Below, one piece after another: positions 8,058 to 16,514 of a DNA stretch of 64,000 nt. Source of the stretch: Intestinibacter sp964449895 (GTDB taxonomy: Bacteria; Bacillota; Clostridia; Peptostreptococcales; Peptostreptococcaceae). Under the pieces are notes generated by a model. It ran no database searches and had not been told where the DNA came from. It was given only the letters and a program-made list of their open reading frames with translations. A program made the position numbers and the translations under genes. The first letter of the stretch is position 1. Each line of letters starts with the position of its first letter. The DNA is taken from positions 377,354-441,353 of the forward strand of contig CAYVBY010000001.1 in the NCBI GenBank assembly GCA_964449895.1. The letters are read 5' to 3'.

Positions 8058-8723
8058 TTAAAACTCTTTTTTGCTATATATTTTTAGTGATATTTTATAT
8101 GATACAAAACAAGCTATAACTGCTAATACTACTAATGCTATAGGTCCTATTTTACTCAATAAATTTAAAGTATTTTCATCTGGCACTCGAATATTATATT
8201 TTTCAGCTATTTTTGCTATTAAAAATGCTAAAATCGCTGGTATAAAAAATACCGCCATCATTATCATTCTAGCTTTTTCTACTCCATTTTTAAACATAAT
8301 AGGTAGTATTATAGAAAATAATATTGAAAATACACTAGAAACAAGTATAGATGGAATAATTATATCTGGCATTAATATTTCACCTATTCCAACATTTAAA
8401 TCTGATATTATATTTATAAATAAAGATAATATTATTCCAATTATAGTTCCTATTATTATCAACATTATAAAAAATACATATTTAGATAACACCATATCTT
8501 TTCTATTTATATTCATTGTTAACGCATATTTGTCCCATTTTGCATAATCATCATATGACATAGCAGTTATAACTTGCATACTAAGCATCATACTTATCAT
8601 AGCTCCTACAAAAATTCCATTTTTCATAAAAATTCCATAAGCTGAAAAAAATATAAAAATAAATATTAATTGTTTCATGTAATTTTTTAAATTTAATATA
8701 TCTTTAATTAATAATCCTTTCAT
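8058..8723 (-). CDS. ABC-2 type transporter permease
   Basis: The 221-residue integral membrane protein has about six hydrophobic helices (about 17-33, 35-55, 83-107, 120-145, 150-172, 190-212), fitting the small ABC2_membrane_5 permease family. It should pair with the ATPase encoded immediately upstream: the ATPase stop overlaps this start as TAATG. With the GntR regulator this makes a YtrA-YtrB-type operon, which in Bacillus responds to cell-wall-active compounds. The substrate is unknown. No obvious terminator follows. Confidence 0.82.
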   Translation of the reverse strand: MKGLLIKDILNLKNYMKQLIFIFIFFSAYGIFMKNGIFVGAMISMMLSMQVITAMSYDDYAKWDKYALTMNINRKDMVLSKYVFFIMLIIIGTIIGIILSLFINIISDLNVGIGEILMPDIIIPSILVSSVFSILFSIILPIMFKNGVEKARMIMMAVFFIPAILAFLIAKIAEKYNIRVPDENTLNLLSKIGPIALVVLAVIACFVSYKISLKIYSKKEF

Positions 8724-9574
8724 TATTTTTTCCCCCTAACTTTGAATAAAATAATTTCTTCTAGATTTGTCTTATCTACTACAAATCCCATATTTTGGTA
8801 TTTAATTCTACTATTTACCATTACTTCACATCCAAAAGTATTCTTTCTAATACCTACTATATCTTCATTTTGTATTTTATCTAATTCTTTTTCATTACAT
8901 TTTACTACACCTAAGTTATAAATTAACTCATCTTTATTTTCACTAAATATTATTTGTCCGCCGTTTACAAAAGTTATATAATCAGCAATTTTTTCTAAAT
9001 CGCTAGTTATATGTGATGCAACTAATATACTACAATCTTCATTTTGTATATATTCTAGAAAGATATCTAAAATTTCATCTCTAACTACGGGATCTAGTCC
9101 ACTTGTAGCTTCATCAAGTATTAGAAGTTTTGCTTTATGACTAAGTGCTACCGCTATAGATAGCTTCATCTTCATACCTCTTGAAAACTCTTTTACTATT
9201 TTGTTTTTAGGTAATTTAAATTTATTTATATATTCTAAGAATTTATCTTTATTCCAACTCGGATATATATTTTTCATTATTTTATCTATATCTTTTATTT
9301 TTAAATTATCGTGAAAATAACTCTCGTCAAATACTACTGCTATATCTTTTTTTATTTCCATTTCATTTTCCTCGAAGTTTTTTCCAAATACTTTAACTTC
9401 TCCAGAGTCTATATTTATTAAATTTAAAATTGCTTTTATTATAGTCGATTTTCCTGCTCCATTTTCTCCTACAATCCCCATTATTGTGCCTGTTTGTAAT
9501 TTAAAAGATACATCTTTTAATGAAAATCCATCGTAAGTTTTATTAAGATTCTTAACTTCTATTGCATACTTCAT
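8723..9574 (-). CDS. ABC transporter ATP-binding protein (YtrB-like)
   Basis: The 283-residue ATPase has Walker A GENGAGKST (about 37-45), a signature FSRGMKMKLSIA, Walker B LLILDEATSGLDP and H-loop ASHITSD, so it looks catalytically complete. A C-terminal extension of about 60 residues follows the nucleotide-binding domain. It is the second gene of the operon, 18 nt after the GntR gene and overlapping the permease gene, with GGGAGGG as ribosome site. It should energise the permease at 8058-8723. Confidence 0.9.
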   Translation of the reverse strand: MKYAIEVKNLNKTYDGFSLKDVSFKLQTGTIMGIVGENGAGKSTIIKAILNLINIDSGEVKVFGKNFEENEMEIKKDIAVVFDESYFHDNLKIKDIDKIMKNIYPSWNKDKFLEYINKFKLPKNKIVKEFSRGMKMKLSIAVALSHKAKLLILDEATSGLDPVVRDEILDIFLEYIQNEDCSILVASHITSDLEKIADYITFVNGGQIIFSENKDELIYNLGVVKCNEKELDKIQNEDIVGIRKNTFGCEVMVNSRIKYQNMGFVVDKTNLEEIILFKVRGKK

Positions 9575-9592
9575 AGTAATCCCTCCCTGTTC

Positions 9593-9967
9593 CTAATACT
9601 CTTCATATAAAAGTTTTAAAATAGATTCTATCTCTTCATAATCTATTGAACATTTCTTTGCCTCATCTACTGCCTTTGATAGATATTCTTCTATTAACCT
9701 TAATTTTTCTTCTTTTAGTAGTTCCATGTTTGTATTTTTTACAAAGCTTCCTTTTCCTACTACTGAATATATAAATCCGGCTCTCTCTAATTCCTCATAA
9801 GCTCTTTTTGTAGTTATTACACTTATATGGAGCTCTTTTGCTAAAAATCTCATTGACGGTAGAGGATCTCCTGGTTTTATTTCGCCACTTATTATCATGT
9901 TTTTTATTTGTGTTGTAATCTGCTCGTATATCGGCTTGTCACTGCTATTACTTATTATGATTTCCAT
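9593..9967 (-). CDS. GntR-family repressor, YtrA subfamily
   Basis: The 124-residue DNA-binding protein has the GntR winged helix (about 10-75, PIYEQITTQIKNMIISGEI then LPSMRFLAKELHISVITTKR), with a short helical tail instead of a large effector domain, as in YtrA. The frame is open upstream into the operator, but the ATG at 9965-9967 has AGAGGTGA in the right place, so I take it as the start. It is first in the operon with the ABC ATPase and permease. The promoter -10 lies inside a 37-bp palindrome, which indicates autorepression. Confidence 0.9.
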   Translation of the reverse strand: MEIIISNSSDKPIYEQITTQIKNMIISGEIKPGDPLPSMRFLAKELHISVITTKRAYEELERAGFIYSVVGKGSFVKNTNMELLKEEKLRLIEEYLSKAVDEAKKCSIDYEEIESILKLLYEEY

Positions 9968-9984
9968 TTTATCACCTCTTTTAT

Positions 9985-10021
9985 GTATATATTGTATATA
10001 TCTTATATATACAATATATAC
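9985..10021. promoter_or_regulatory. Large palindromic operator of the GntR/ABC operon
   Basis: Two perfect 16-bp arms (GTATATATTGTATATA at 9985-10000 and its reverse complement at 10006-10021) flank a 5-bp centre. A further half-site-like ATATATACAC follows at about 10024-10033. The palindrome covers the -10 box and transcription start. Confidence 0.8.
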
Positions 10022-10041
10022 TAATATATACACTATGTCAA
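10013..10041 (-). promoter_or_regulatory. Promoter of the GntR/ABC operon
   Basis: Minus strand: TTGACA (10036-10041), 17-nt spacer, TATATT (10013-10018). The -10 is embedded in the operator palindrome. Confidence 0.75.
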
Positions 10042-10050
10042 GTTTGTATA

Positions 10051-10161
10051 AAGAAATCTTTATTCTAAATATCTTTTAAAGATGTAGGTTTCTTTGAAAC
10101 ACATTGATATAAATTATAATTATCCACAAATTTTAAATGAATATAATTTTCTATGTATTAA
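10051..10161 (+). repeat. Dispersed intergenic repeat, copy A
   Basis: This is a near-full copy (about 111 bp) of the family also found at 17687-17786, 46368-46479, 43189-43290 and 36155-36266. It contains a left hairpin (AAGAAATCT with a distal AGGTTTCTT, enclosing ATCTTTTAAAGAT) and a right part ending ATATAATTTTCTATGTATTA. It lies between the GntR promoter and the terminator of the YARHG gene. Confidence 0.8.
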
Positions 10162-10204
10162 AAAAGGAGCTGTCGCAAAACAAATTTACGACAACTCCTT
10201 TTTT
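10160..10204 (-). terminator. Intrinsic terminator of the zinc-ribbon/YARHG gene
   Basis: Minus strand: AAAAAGGAG-TTGTCG pairs with CGACAG-CTCCTTTTT (10189-10204 with 10161-10175) and a T-run follows. The right end of repeat copy A abuts it. Confidence 0.85.
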
Positions 10205-10211
10205 ATTTTAT

Positions 10212-10853
10212 TTACATATTCTCTTCTACTTCAAGTAAAAATTTTACATTTCTATATTCTACTTCTGTTAACATATAATCTTCATTAAAATATTCAGGTT
10301 CTATATATCCATCATACCAAGATTTATTATTGAAATATCTTTGTAATTCCTTATTATTAAATAATCTTCCATTTCTTGCATAAATTTCATTTCGTGCGTA
10401 CTTAATTTCTGTTTTAGAAAGATCTTTTACGTCACTATATGTAAGTATTCTATCACTACTATAAGATAAAATGTAATCTTGCTCATATTCATAATTATCG
10501 TTTTCAAAATTAGATGTTGTGTCTTCTTCTTCACTAGAATAAGAAATAACTTTTTCACTTTTTAAATCATCATTATCTAAAATAACTTCTTTTGCAACAA
10601 AAGCAATTAAACCTAATACTAGAATACCTACTAATATATTTATAATTTTTTTAGAATCTGTCAAATATCCTTTATTATTATTGTAATTATTTTTAAAGTT
10701 TTCATAATTATTTTCATTAAAGGATTCATAATCATTTTCGTTTATAATATCTTTTTTTAAATTTATTGTTTTTCTTTTTTCTAATCTCTCTCCACATTTC
10801 GAACAAAAATTTGCACCATCTTTATTATCATGACCACATCTGTTACAAAACAT
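10212..10853 (-). CDS. Zinc-ribbon membrane protein with C-terminal YARHG domain
   Basis: The 213-residue protein begins with a zinc ribbon (Cys3, Cys6, Cys17, Cys20 in CNRCG and CSKCG), has an Asn-rich linker, one membrane helix (about 68-90, IINILVGILVLGLIAFVAK), an acidic Ser-rich stretch and a YARHG domain (about 140-210; YARNEIYARNGRLF, WYDGYIEPEYF). The topology suggests a cytoplasmic ribbon and an external YARHG domain, a module common in clostridial surface proteins with no defined function. It is a single gene with its own terminator. Confidence 0.85.
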   Translation of the reverse strand: MFCNRCGHDNKDGANFCSKCGERLEKRKTINLKKDIINENDYESFNENNYENFKNNYNNNKGYLTDSKKIINILVGILVLGLIAFVAKEVILDNDDLKSEKVISYSSEEEDTTSNFENDNYEYEQDYILSYSSDRILTYSDVKDLSKTEIKYARNEIYARNGRLFNNKELQRYFNNKSWYDGYIEPEYFNEDYMLTEVEYRNVKFLLEVEENM

Positions 10854-10962
10854 AAAAAATCCCCCTTTTTTTGACTCTTTTACTAAAAATTCTCCTTTAT
10901 TTGCCCTTCTTTATTATAATCTAAAAATGCACAAATTTAATATAATATTTTAAATTATTACA

Positions 10963-10998
10963 TAAAAAGAGCTCATAACCAAAAAAGTTACAAGCTCT
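10963..10998 (-). terminator. Intrinsic terminator of the FAH-family gene
   Basis: Minus strand: AGAGCTTGTAAC (10987-10998) pairs with GTTATGAGCTCT (10968-10979), followed by TTTTTA. Confidence 0.82.
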
Positions 10999-11008
10999 CA
11001 AATAATCC

Positions 11009-11905
11009 TTAGTCAACTACATTAACAAGTGTTCCAATTTTATCAATTGTACACTCAACTTTATCTCCACTTTTTAGATATTTAGGTGGTGTAAATCCCA
11101 TACCTACTCCAGATGGAGTTCCAGTTGCAATTATGTCTCCTGGCTTTAATGTCATTCCAGAAGATAAATCACTTATTATTGTTGGTATATCGAATATAAA
11201 ATGTTTAGTATTTGAAGATTGTCTAACTTCTCCATTTACTTTACTTAAAATATCTAATTCTACTGGTGGTACTATTTCATCTTTGTAAACTATCCATGGA
11301 CCAAGTGGTGTAAAAGAATCTATACTTTTTCCTCTAAACCATTGTCCTCCATGTCTTTGTTGTAAATCTCTTGCACTTACATCATTCATTACTGTATATC
11401 CAAATACATAATCATAAGCATCTTCTTTTTTGATATTGATTCCTTCTTTTCCTATGATTACTGCTAACTCTACTTCATAGTCTACTTCCTCTGAAACACC
11501 TTGATAGTTAGTTATTTTGTCATTTGTACCGATAGCTTTATTTACTCTTTTTGAGAAGTAAATTGGGTATTTAGGTAATTCATAATTTGCATTAAAACTT
11601 CTATTAGTTTCTTCAACATGAGCCTTATAATTAAGTCCTAGACATAATACATCTTTAACTGGATTTACAATTGGAGAACATAATTTTACATTCTTTAAAT
11701 CTATAGCTTTTAGGTTATCATCCTTTTCATAATTTCTAGATTTTAAAGTTTTTATGTCATTTTCTGTCATATTTGATATAAAATCATTCATATCACAATA
11801 ACTTCTTTCAAGTTTTATATCTTCAAAATTATAAACTCCAGTAACTTTACTATTTAATATTCCTAGTTTTTCTTTTCCATCTACTAAATAAGTTGCAAAT
11901 TTCAA
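11009..11905 (-). CDS. Fumarylacetoacetate hydrolase-family protein
   Basis: The 298-residue enzyme has an N-terminal FAH_N-like region (about 1-70) and the catalytic FAH fold (about 80-296). Metal ligands are visible as the two Glu in SEEVDYEVEL and the Asp in VMNDVSARDLQ; GMTLKPGDIIATGTPSGVG is the usual C-terminal family stretch. Members hydrolyse or decarboxylate beta-keto acids (acylpyruvate hydrolase, oxaloacetate decarboxylase and similar); the substrate is not determined. The start is a TTG (11903-11905) with a GGAGTGAG site. It sits downstream of tyrA on the same strand, 209 nt away, so a role in aromatic catabolism cannot be claimed from position. Confidence 0.87.
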   Translation of the reverse strand: MKFATYLVDGKEKLGILNSKVTGVYNFEDIKLERSYCDMNDFISNMTENDIKTLKSRNYEKDDNLKAIDLKNVKLCSPIVNPVKDVLCLGLNYKAHVEETNRSFNANYELPKYPIYFSKRVNKAIGTNDKITNYQGVSEEVDYEVELAVIIGKEGINIKKEDAYDYVFGYTVMNDVSARDLQQRHGGQWFRGKSIDSFTPLGPWIVYKDEIVPPVELDILSKVNGEVRQSSNTKHFIFDIPTIISDLSSGMTLKPGDIIATGTPSGVGMGFTPPKYLKSGDKVECTIDKIGTLVNVVD

Positions 11906-12114
11906 ATAAACTCACTCCAATCTCATTACTTATACAAACTAATTTTATAATAAATTCTCTCTTAATGTGGATTTTCTTATAACATACAAATTATATTTAC
12001 AATTTTAAAAAACATAATTTCTTAATATGCTATAAAAAAAGATTAATTATTTACCTTTAATTTAATAATAAAAAAACAAAATTTTCTTTGCAATAAAAAT
12101 TTATATATTTATAA

Positions 12115-12954
12115 TTATTTATTTAATCTTCTTCTTCTTTTTGTAGCTCTTTTTAATCTTTTATTTAATGCTACTTTGTCACCTTTAGCTAAATCATCTC
12201 TAAATCTTCCCATCTCGGCCATGAAGTCATCTATAACTTCTAGAAGATTTTCCTTGTTTCCTAAAAACAACTCTGTCCATAAGTCTTCATTTATATCCGC
12301 TACCCTAGTTGCATCTCTATAACTTCCACCCATATATATTTCTGTATTTCTTGCTTCTACATCACTATTTATAAGTGAAACTGCCATAACATGTGGTAGA
12401 TGTGATGTAAAAGCTATTATTTGGTCATGGAAATCAGAGCTTATTCTTATAATTCTTTTAAATCCTAATTTATATATAATTGCTTGTAAAAGTAATACAT
12501 TGTCATCATCATTTCTTTCCGTATCAATTAATAAATAATTTGCACCTTTATAACACTCGGCCGTAGCATGATCGATACCTTTATTTTCCCTACCTGCCAT
12601 AGGATGTCCGAAAATAAAATCTACATTATCTGGAATAATATCATCAAGTTCTTTAATTAAGGTACCTTTTATTCCTGCAACATCTGTAATTATCGCTCCA
12701 TCTTTAAAATTATTTTTGTTTTCTGACATAAAAGTTTTTATTATTCTAGGATAAATACAAATAATTACTAAATCAGCTATCTCAAGAAATTCTTTTGCAT
12801 TATTTGAACCATCTTTTATAACACCCATTTTTTTTGCTTTTTCTATAGATTCTAAGTTTGTATCTATAGCATATACTTCTTCAAATCCAGCTTCTTTAAA
12901 AGCCATTGCGAAGGAACCACCAATAACACCTAAACCAACAATTGTAATTTTCAT
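12115..12954 (-). CDS. tyrA: Prephenate dehydrogenase
   Basis: TyrA converts prephenate to 4-hydroxyphenylpyruvate with NAD+, the committed step to tyrosine. The 279-residue protein has the N-terminal Rossmann motif GLGVIGGSFA, the substrate-site segment FGHPMAGRENKG and a helical dimerisation domain; there is no ACT or chorismate mutase domain. It is the last gene of the pheA-aroF-aroF-tyrA operon, starting 2 nt after the DAHP synthase stop. Only a weak hairpin (CAAAGAAAATTTTG plus T7, about 12068-12089) follows, so the operon end is uncertain. Confidence 0.93.
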   Translation of the reverse strand: MKITIVGLGVIGGSFAMAFKEAGFEEVYAIDTNLESIEKAKKMGVIKDGSNNAKEFLEIADLVIICIYPRIIKTFMSENKNNFKDGAIITDVAGIKGTLIKELDDIIPDNVDFIFGHPMAGRENKGIDHATAECYKGANYLLIDTERNDDDNVLLLQAIIYKLGFKRIIRISSDFHDQIIAFTSHLPHVMAVSLINSDVEARNTEIYMGGSYRDATRVADINEDLWTELFLGNKENLLEVIDDFMAEMGRFRDDLAKGDKVALNKRLKRATKRRRRLNK

Positions 12955-12956
12955 AA

Positions 12957-13970
12957 CTAAATTGTTACACCTTCAAAATCTGCGTATTTTTTAACTATAT
13001 TCATTATTTCATCAAATCTTTCTGGTTTTATTGATTGTTTTCCATCACATAATGCTTTTGCTGGGTTGTTATGTACCTCTATCATAAGTCCATCTGCTCC
13101 TACTGCTATTGCTGCTTTTGCTAAAGGCTCAACTAGTTCACGTTTACCTGTTGCATGAGATGGATCTATTATTATTGGTAAATGTGATTTTTCTTTTATA
13201 ACTGGTACTGCACTTAAATCTAATGTATTTCTTGTTGCTGTTTCAAATGTTCTTATACCTCTTTCACAAAGTATTACATTTTCATTTCCTCCAGCCATTA
13301 TGTATTCTGCACTCATTAGCCATTCTTCTATTGTTGAACTCATTCCTCTTTTTAATAGTATAGGAGTCTTTATTTTACCTACCTCTTTTAATAAGTCAAA
13401 GTTTTGCATATTTCTTGCTCCTATTTGTATCACATCTACATCTTCAACAAATTTGTCTAAGTATTTTGCAGACATTAATTCTGTTACTATTGGAAGTCCT
13501 GTTTCTCTTTTTGCTAATTTTAATAATTCTAATCCTTCAAGCTCTAATCCTTGGAAGCTATATGGAGATGTTCTTGGTTTAAATGCTCCTCCTCTTAAGA
13601 AGTTTGCCCCTGATGCTTTTACTGCTTTCGCTACTTCTATTATTTGTGCTTCACTTTCAACTGAACAAGGACCAGCCATTATTCCTAGATTTCCTCCACC
13701 TATTTTTGTTCCATTTACATCTACTATTGTATCTTCTGGATGAAATAATCTATTAGCTTTTTTGTATGGCTCTTGTACATTTAAGATTTTTTCAACACAT
13801 GAAAATGTTAATATTTCATCTGGATCTATATAAGCTGTTTCTCCTACTAATCCTAAAACAGTAGTTAGTGATCCTTGTATTGGATCTACCTCTGCTCCTT
13901 TACTTTTTATAGTATCTACTACCTCATTTAATTCTTCTTGTGTAAAATTATTTTTCATTACTACTATCAT
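12957..13970 (-). CDS. aroF: DAHP synthase (AroA-beta/KDPG type), downstream paralogue
   Basis: The enzyme condenses PEP and erythrose 4-phosphate, first step of the shikimate pathway. The 337 residues comprise an N-terminal ferredoxin-like regulatory domain (about 1-70) and a TIM-barrel catalytic domain (PGPCSVES-like MAGPCSVESEAQI at about 98-110, FLRGGAFKPRTSPYSFQG, DPSHATGKR). Compared with the adjacent paralogue at 14033-15046, residues about 110-317 are identical and 440 bp are identical at DNA level, while residues 1-70 match at about 46 percent. The start has an AAGGGGG site. Feedback specificity (Phe versus Tyr) is not readable. Confidence 0.93.
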   Translation of the reverse strand: MIVVMKNNFTQEELNEVVDTIKSKGAEVDPIQGSLTTVLGLVGETAYIDPDEILTFSCVEKILNVQEPYKKANRLFHPEDTIVDVNGTKIGGGNLGIMAGPCSVESEAQIIEVAKAVKASGANFLRGGAFKPRTSPYSFQGLELEGLELLKLAKRETGLPIVTELMSAKYLDKFVEDVDVIQIGARNMQNFDLLKEVGKIKTPILLKRGMSSTIEEWLMSAEYIMAGGNENVILCERGIRTFETATRNTLDLSAVPVIKEKSHLPIIIDPSHATGKRELVEPLAKAAIAVGADGLMIEVHNNPAKALCDGKQSIKPERFDEIMNIVKKYADFEGVTI

Positions 13971-14032
13971 CTTATTATCCCCCTTAAATACGCTTTTTAT
14001 TTATATTATTTATATTACTTTTTTATTTATAT

Positions 14033-15046
14033 TTATATTATTTTTCCTTCGAAATCTGCATATCTTCTTACTGTTTTCATTATTTGATCAAATCTTTCTG
14101 GTTTTATGGATTGTTTTCCATCACATAATGCTTTTGCTGGGTTGTTATGTACTTCTATCATAAGTCCATCTGCCCCTACGGCTATTGCTGCTTTTGCTAG
14201 AGGTTCAACTAGTTCACGCTTACCTGTTGCATGAGATGGATCTATTATTATTGGTAAATGTGATTTTTCTTTTATAACTGGTACTGCACTTAAATCTAAT
14301 GTATTTCTTGTTGCTGTTTCAAATGTTCTTATACCTCTTTCACAAAGTATTACATTTTCATTTCCTCCAGCCATTATGTATTCTGCACTCATTAGCCATT
14401 CTTCTATTGTTGAACTCATTCCTCTTTTTAATAGTATAGGAGTCTTTATTTTACCTACCTCTTTTAATAAGTCAAAGTTTTGCATATTTCTTGCTCCTAT
14501 TTGTATCACATCTACATCTTCAACAAATTTGTCTAAGTATTTTGCAGACATTAATTCTGTTACTATTGGAAGTCCTGTTTCTCTTTTTGCTAATTTTAAT
14601 AATTCTAATCCTTCAAGCTCTAATCCTTGGAAGCTATATGGAGATGTTCTTGGTTTAAACGCTCCTCCTCTTAAGAAGTTTGCTCCTGATGCTTTTACTG
14701 CTTTTGCTACTTCTATTATTTGTGATTCACTTTCAACTGAACAAGGACCAGCCATTATTCCTAAATTTACTCCACCTACTTTTACACCATTCACATCTAC
14801 TATTGTATCTTCTGGATGGAATAATCTATTAGCTTTTTTGTATGGTTCTGTTACATTCATAACTTTTTCTACATATGAGTAAGCTAATATTTCATCTGGA
14901 TCTATTATTGTAATATCTCCAATTACACCTATAATCCATATTTTTGTACCTTTAGATACATTTACTTTTAAATTTTTTTCTTTTAAAAATGTTAATATTT
15001 CATTTAATTCTATTTCTGTCGTTCCTATTTTTAATACTATAATCAT
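14033..15046 (-). CDS. aroF: DAHP synthase (AroA-beta/KDPG type), upstream paralogue
   Basis: This second 337-residue DAHP synthase lies directly upstream of the other, 62 nt apart, in the same orientation. The catalytic domain is nearly identical (only a handful of differences between residues 71 and 337, clustered at about 88-109 and after 317), and the N-terminal regulatory domain is clearly diverged (starts MIIVLKIGTTEIELNEILTF). In this family that domain carries allosteric control, so the pair probably supplies two isoenzymes with different feedback. A GGAGG site precedes the ATG. Both genes lie between pheA and tyrA in a Phe/Tyr operon. Confidence 0.93.
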   Translation of the reverse strand: MIIVLKIGTTEIELNEILTFLKEKNLKVNVSKGTKIWIIGVIGDITIIDPDEILAYSYVEKVMNVTEPYKKANRLFHPEDTIVDVNGVKVGGVNLGIMAGPCSVESESQIIEVAKAVKASGANFLRGGAFKPRTSPYSFQGLELEGLELLKLAKRETGLPIVTELMSAKYLDKFVEDVDVIQIGARNMQNFDLLKEVGKIKTPILLKRGMSSTIEEWLMSAEYIMAGGNENVILCERGIRTFETATRNTLDLSAVPVIKEKSHLPIIIDPSHATGKRELVEPLAKAAIAVGADGLMIEVHNNPAKALCDGKQSIKPERFDQIMKTVRRYADFEGKII

Positions 15047-15079
15047 AACTATTATCCTCCAGAATAAATTTATCTATAA

Positions 15080-16216
15080 TCAATTATTCTTTTTATTTTT
15101 ATAACAACCTAAAAGTTTAAAGTATTTAGAATTTCTTGCAATTGTATTTACAGCTTGCTTCATATTTTCATCAAATAAATTTCCATCAAAATCTACAAAG
15201 AATATATAATTCCAAGGATTATTTCTATTTGGTCTAGATTCTATCTTAGACATATTTAGTCCAAATTCTTTTATATCTCTTATAACTTTATATAATCCAC
15301 CACTACTATCTTCAGTTGAAAATAATACGCTTACCTTATTACATTGCTCTCCACATTCCAAATCTCTTCCTATAATTATAAATCTCGTATAATTATTTTT
15401 TAAATCATTCACATCTTTTTTTATAATATTTAAGTTGTATAATTTTGCTGCTCTTTCTGAGGCTATAGCAGCTTTGCTTTTATCTTTTAAATCAGATACT
15501 AATTTTGCTGATATTGCTGTGTTAGAATAAGGAATTAAATTATAATCTTTATGTTTATCTAAGAATTTAGTACTTTGTTCAAATCCCTGTGGATGTGAAT
15601 ATATATCTTTTATATCATCTACTGTAGCTCCCTTTATTCCAACTAAATTTTGATTTATTCTTATACATTCTTCTCCAACTATATATAAATTATATTCATT
15701 TAATAAGTCTTCTACTGTTCCTATACCTCCTGTAGATGAATTTTCTACTGGAAGTACTCCATATTCTATTTCTCCACTTTCTACCGCTTTAAATACATCT
15801 TCAAATTTTTCATAGTATTTAGCTTCTTTTATGTTTTTAAAATAACTTAGCATTGCTTCATTTCCAAAAGATCCAGGTACACCTTGATAACCTACTACTA
15901 AATTTTCTCTATCACTTCTATATGGCTTTGTATATATTTTATTATCTGAATATATTTCATTTTGCTGGACTAATCTACTTAAATACATCAAATATTCATA
16001 ATAGCTTTCCACTAAATTACTATAATTTTTATTTTCTAAATATCCTTTATTTTTCTCAATTACTTTCTTTTCCCTTTCAGGATGAAATATTGGCATATCA
16101 TTTTGTTTTTTATATTCTGAAATAGCCTTTGAAACATTCATTCTTCTTTCTAGTAATTTAGTCATTTCCTTGTCAATATTATCAATCTCTACTCTATAGT
16201 CTCCTAAAATATCCAT
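15080..16216 (-). CDS. pheA: Bifunctional chorismate mutase / prephenate dehydratase (P-protein)
   Basis: The 378-residue enzyme has an AroQ-type chorismate mutase domain (about 1-90; DYRVEIDNIDKEMTKLLERR), a prephenate dehydratase domain (about 108-285; GYQGVPGSFGNEAML, ENSSTGGIGTVEDLL, the catalytic Thr-Arg-Phe in NNYTRFIIIG) and an ACT domain (about 295-370) with the Phe-binding GLYKVI and ESRPNRNNPWNY motifs. It makes phenylpyruvate and should be inhibited by Phe. It is the first enzyme gene of the operon. The ATG has AGAGAGGGTGG upstream and lies about 80 nt after the attenuator terminator (16298-16324). Confidence 0.95.
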   Translation of the reverse strand: MDILGDYRVEIDNIDKEMTKLLERRMNVSKAISEYKKQNDMPIFHPEREKKVIEKNKGYLENKNYSNLVESYYEYLMYLSRLVQQNEIYSDNKIYTKPYRSDRENLVVGYQGVPGSFGNEAMLSYFKNIKEAKYYEKFEDVFKAVESGEIEYGVLPVENSSTGGIGTVEDLLNEYNLYIVGEECIRINQNLVGIKGATVDDIKDIYSHPQGFEQSTKFLDKHKDYNLIPYSNTAISAKLVSDLKDKSKAAIASERAAKLYNLNIIKKDVNDLKNNYTRFIIIGRDLECGEQCNKVSVLFSTEDSSGGLYKVIRDIKEFGLNMSKIESRPNRNNPWNYIFFVDFDGNLFDENMKQAVNTIARNSKYFKLLGCYKNKKNN

Positions 16217-16297
16217 ATTACCACCCTCTCTATAAATGTATTTTTAAATTTTTATATTTTCTGCAAATTCATAATAATGTAAATTGTAACAAAATAT

Positions 16298-16324
16298 AAA
16301 AAAGAGAACTCCCTAAGAGTTCTC
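16298..16324 (-). terminator. Attenuator terminator in front of pheA
   Basis: Minus strand: GAGAACTC (16317-16324) pairs with GAGTTCTC (16304-16311) around loop TTAGG, followed by TTTTTT (16298-16303). It lies between the leader peptide stop and pheA, so it must be bypassed for operon expression. Confidence 0.9.
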
Positions 16325-16514
16325 CTTATAAAATAAGTATTATTTACCTAATTTTACGTTTGTAGATTTAACCTAATTAAATGTAGATTAAACTAGAACT
16401 CTCTAGAAAAGATTCGTTTTTTGTATACTTGCAATAGAAATAGCCAGCGCTAAAATAAAAGCCCCAGAATAAAAAGTAGAAAAAGCTATATAATTTTGCA
16501 AAATCTTTTCTAGT
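16298..16514 (-). promoter_or_regulatory. Putative ribosome-mediated attenuator of the Phe/Tyr operon
   Basis: Four segments can be read on the minus strand. Segment 1, CTAGAAAAGATT (16502-16513), is a perfect 12-bp complement of segment 2, AATCTTTTCTAG (16403-16414). The sequence next to segment 2, AGAGTTCT (16395-16402), is a perfect complement of AGAACTCT (16316-16323) in the first terminator arm, extendable by CTA:TAG with one bulge. That helix would exclude the terminator 16304-16324. The aromatic codons lie between segments 1 and 2, so a ribosome stalled there would mask segment 1. The overlap between the 1:2 and 2:3 helices is small (about 3 nt), so the exact competition needs folding. 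Confidence 0.75.

Noticed and set aside
10094..10288. Rightward 64-codon frame across the repeat and terminator
   Set aside because: It starts inside repeat copy A, has no ribosome site and crosses the terminator of the YARHG gene.
13300..14882. Plus-strand frames opposite both DAHP synthase genes
   Set aside because: They are antisense shadows caused by codon bias of the real genes; the two shadows are alike only because the genes are.
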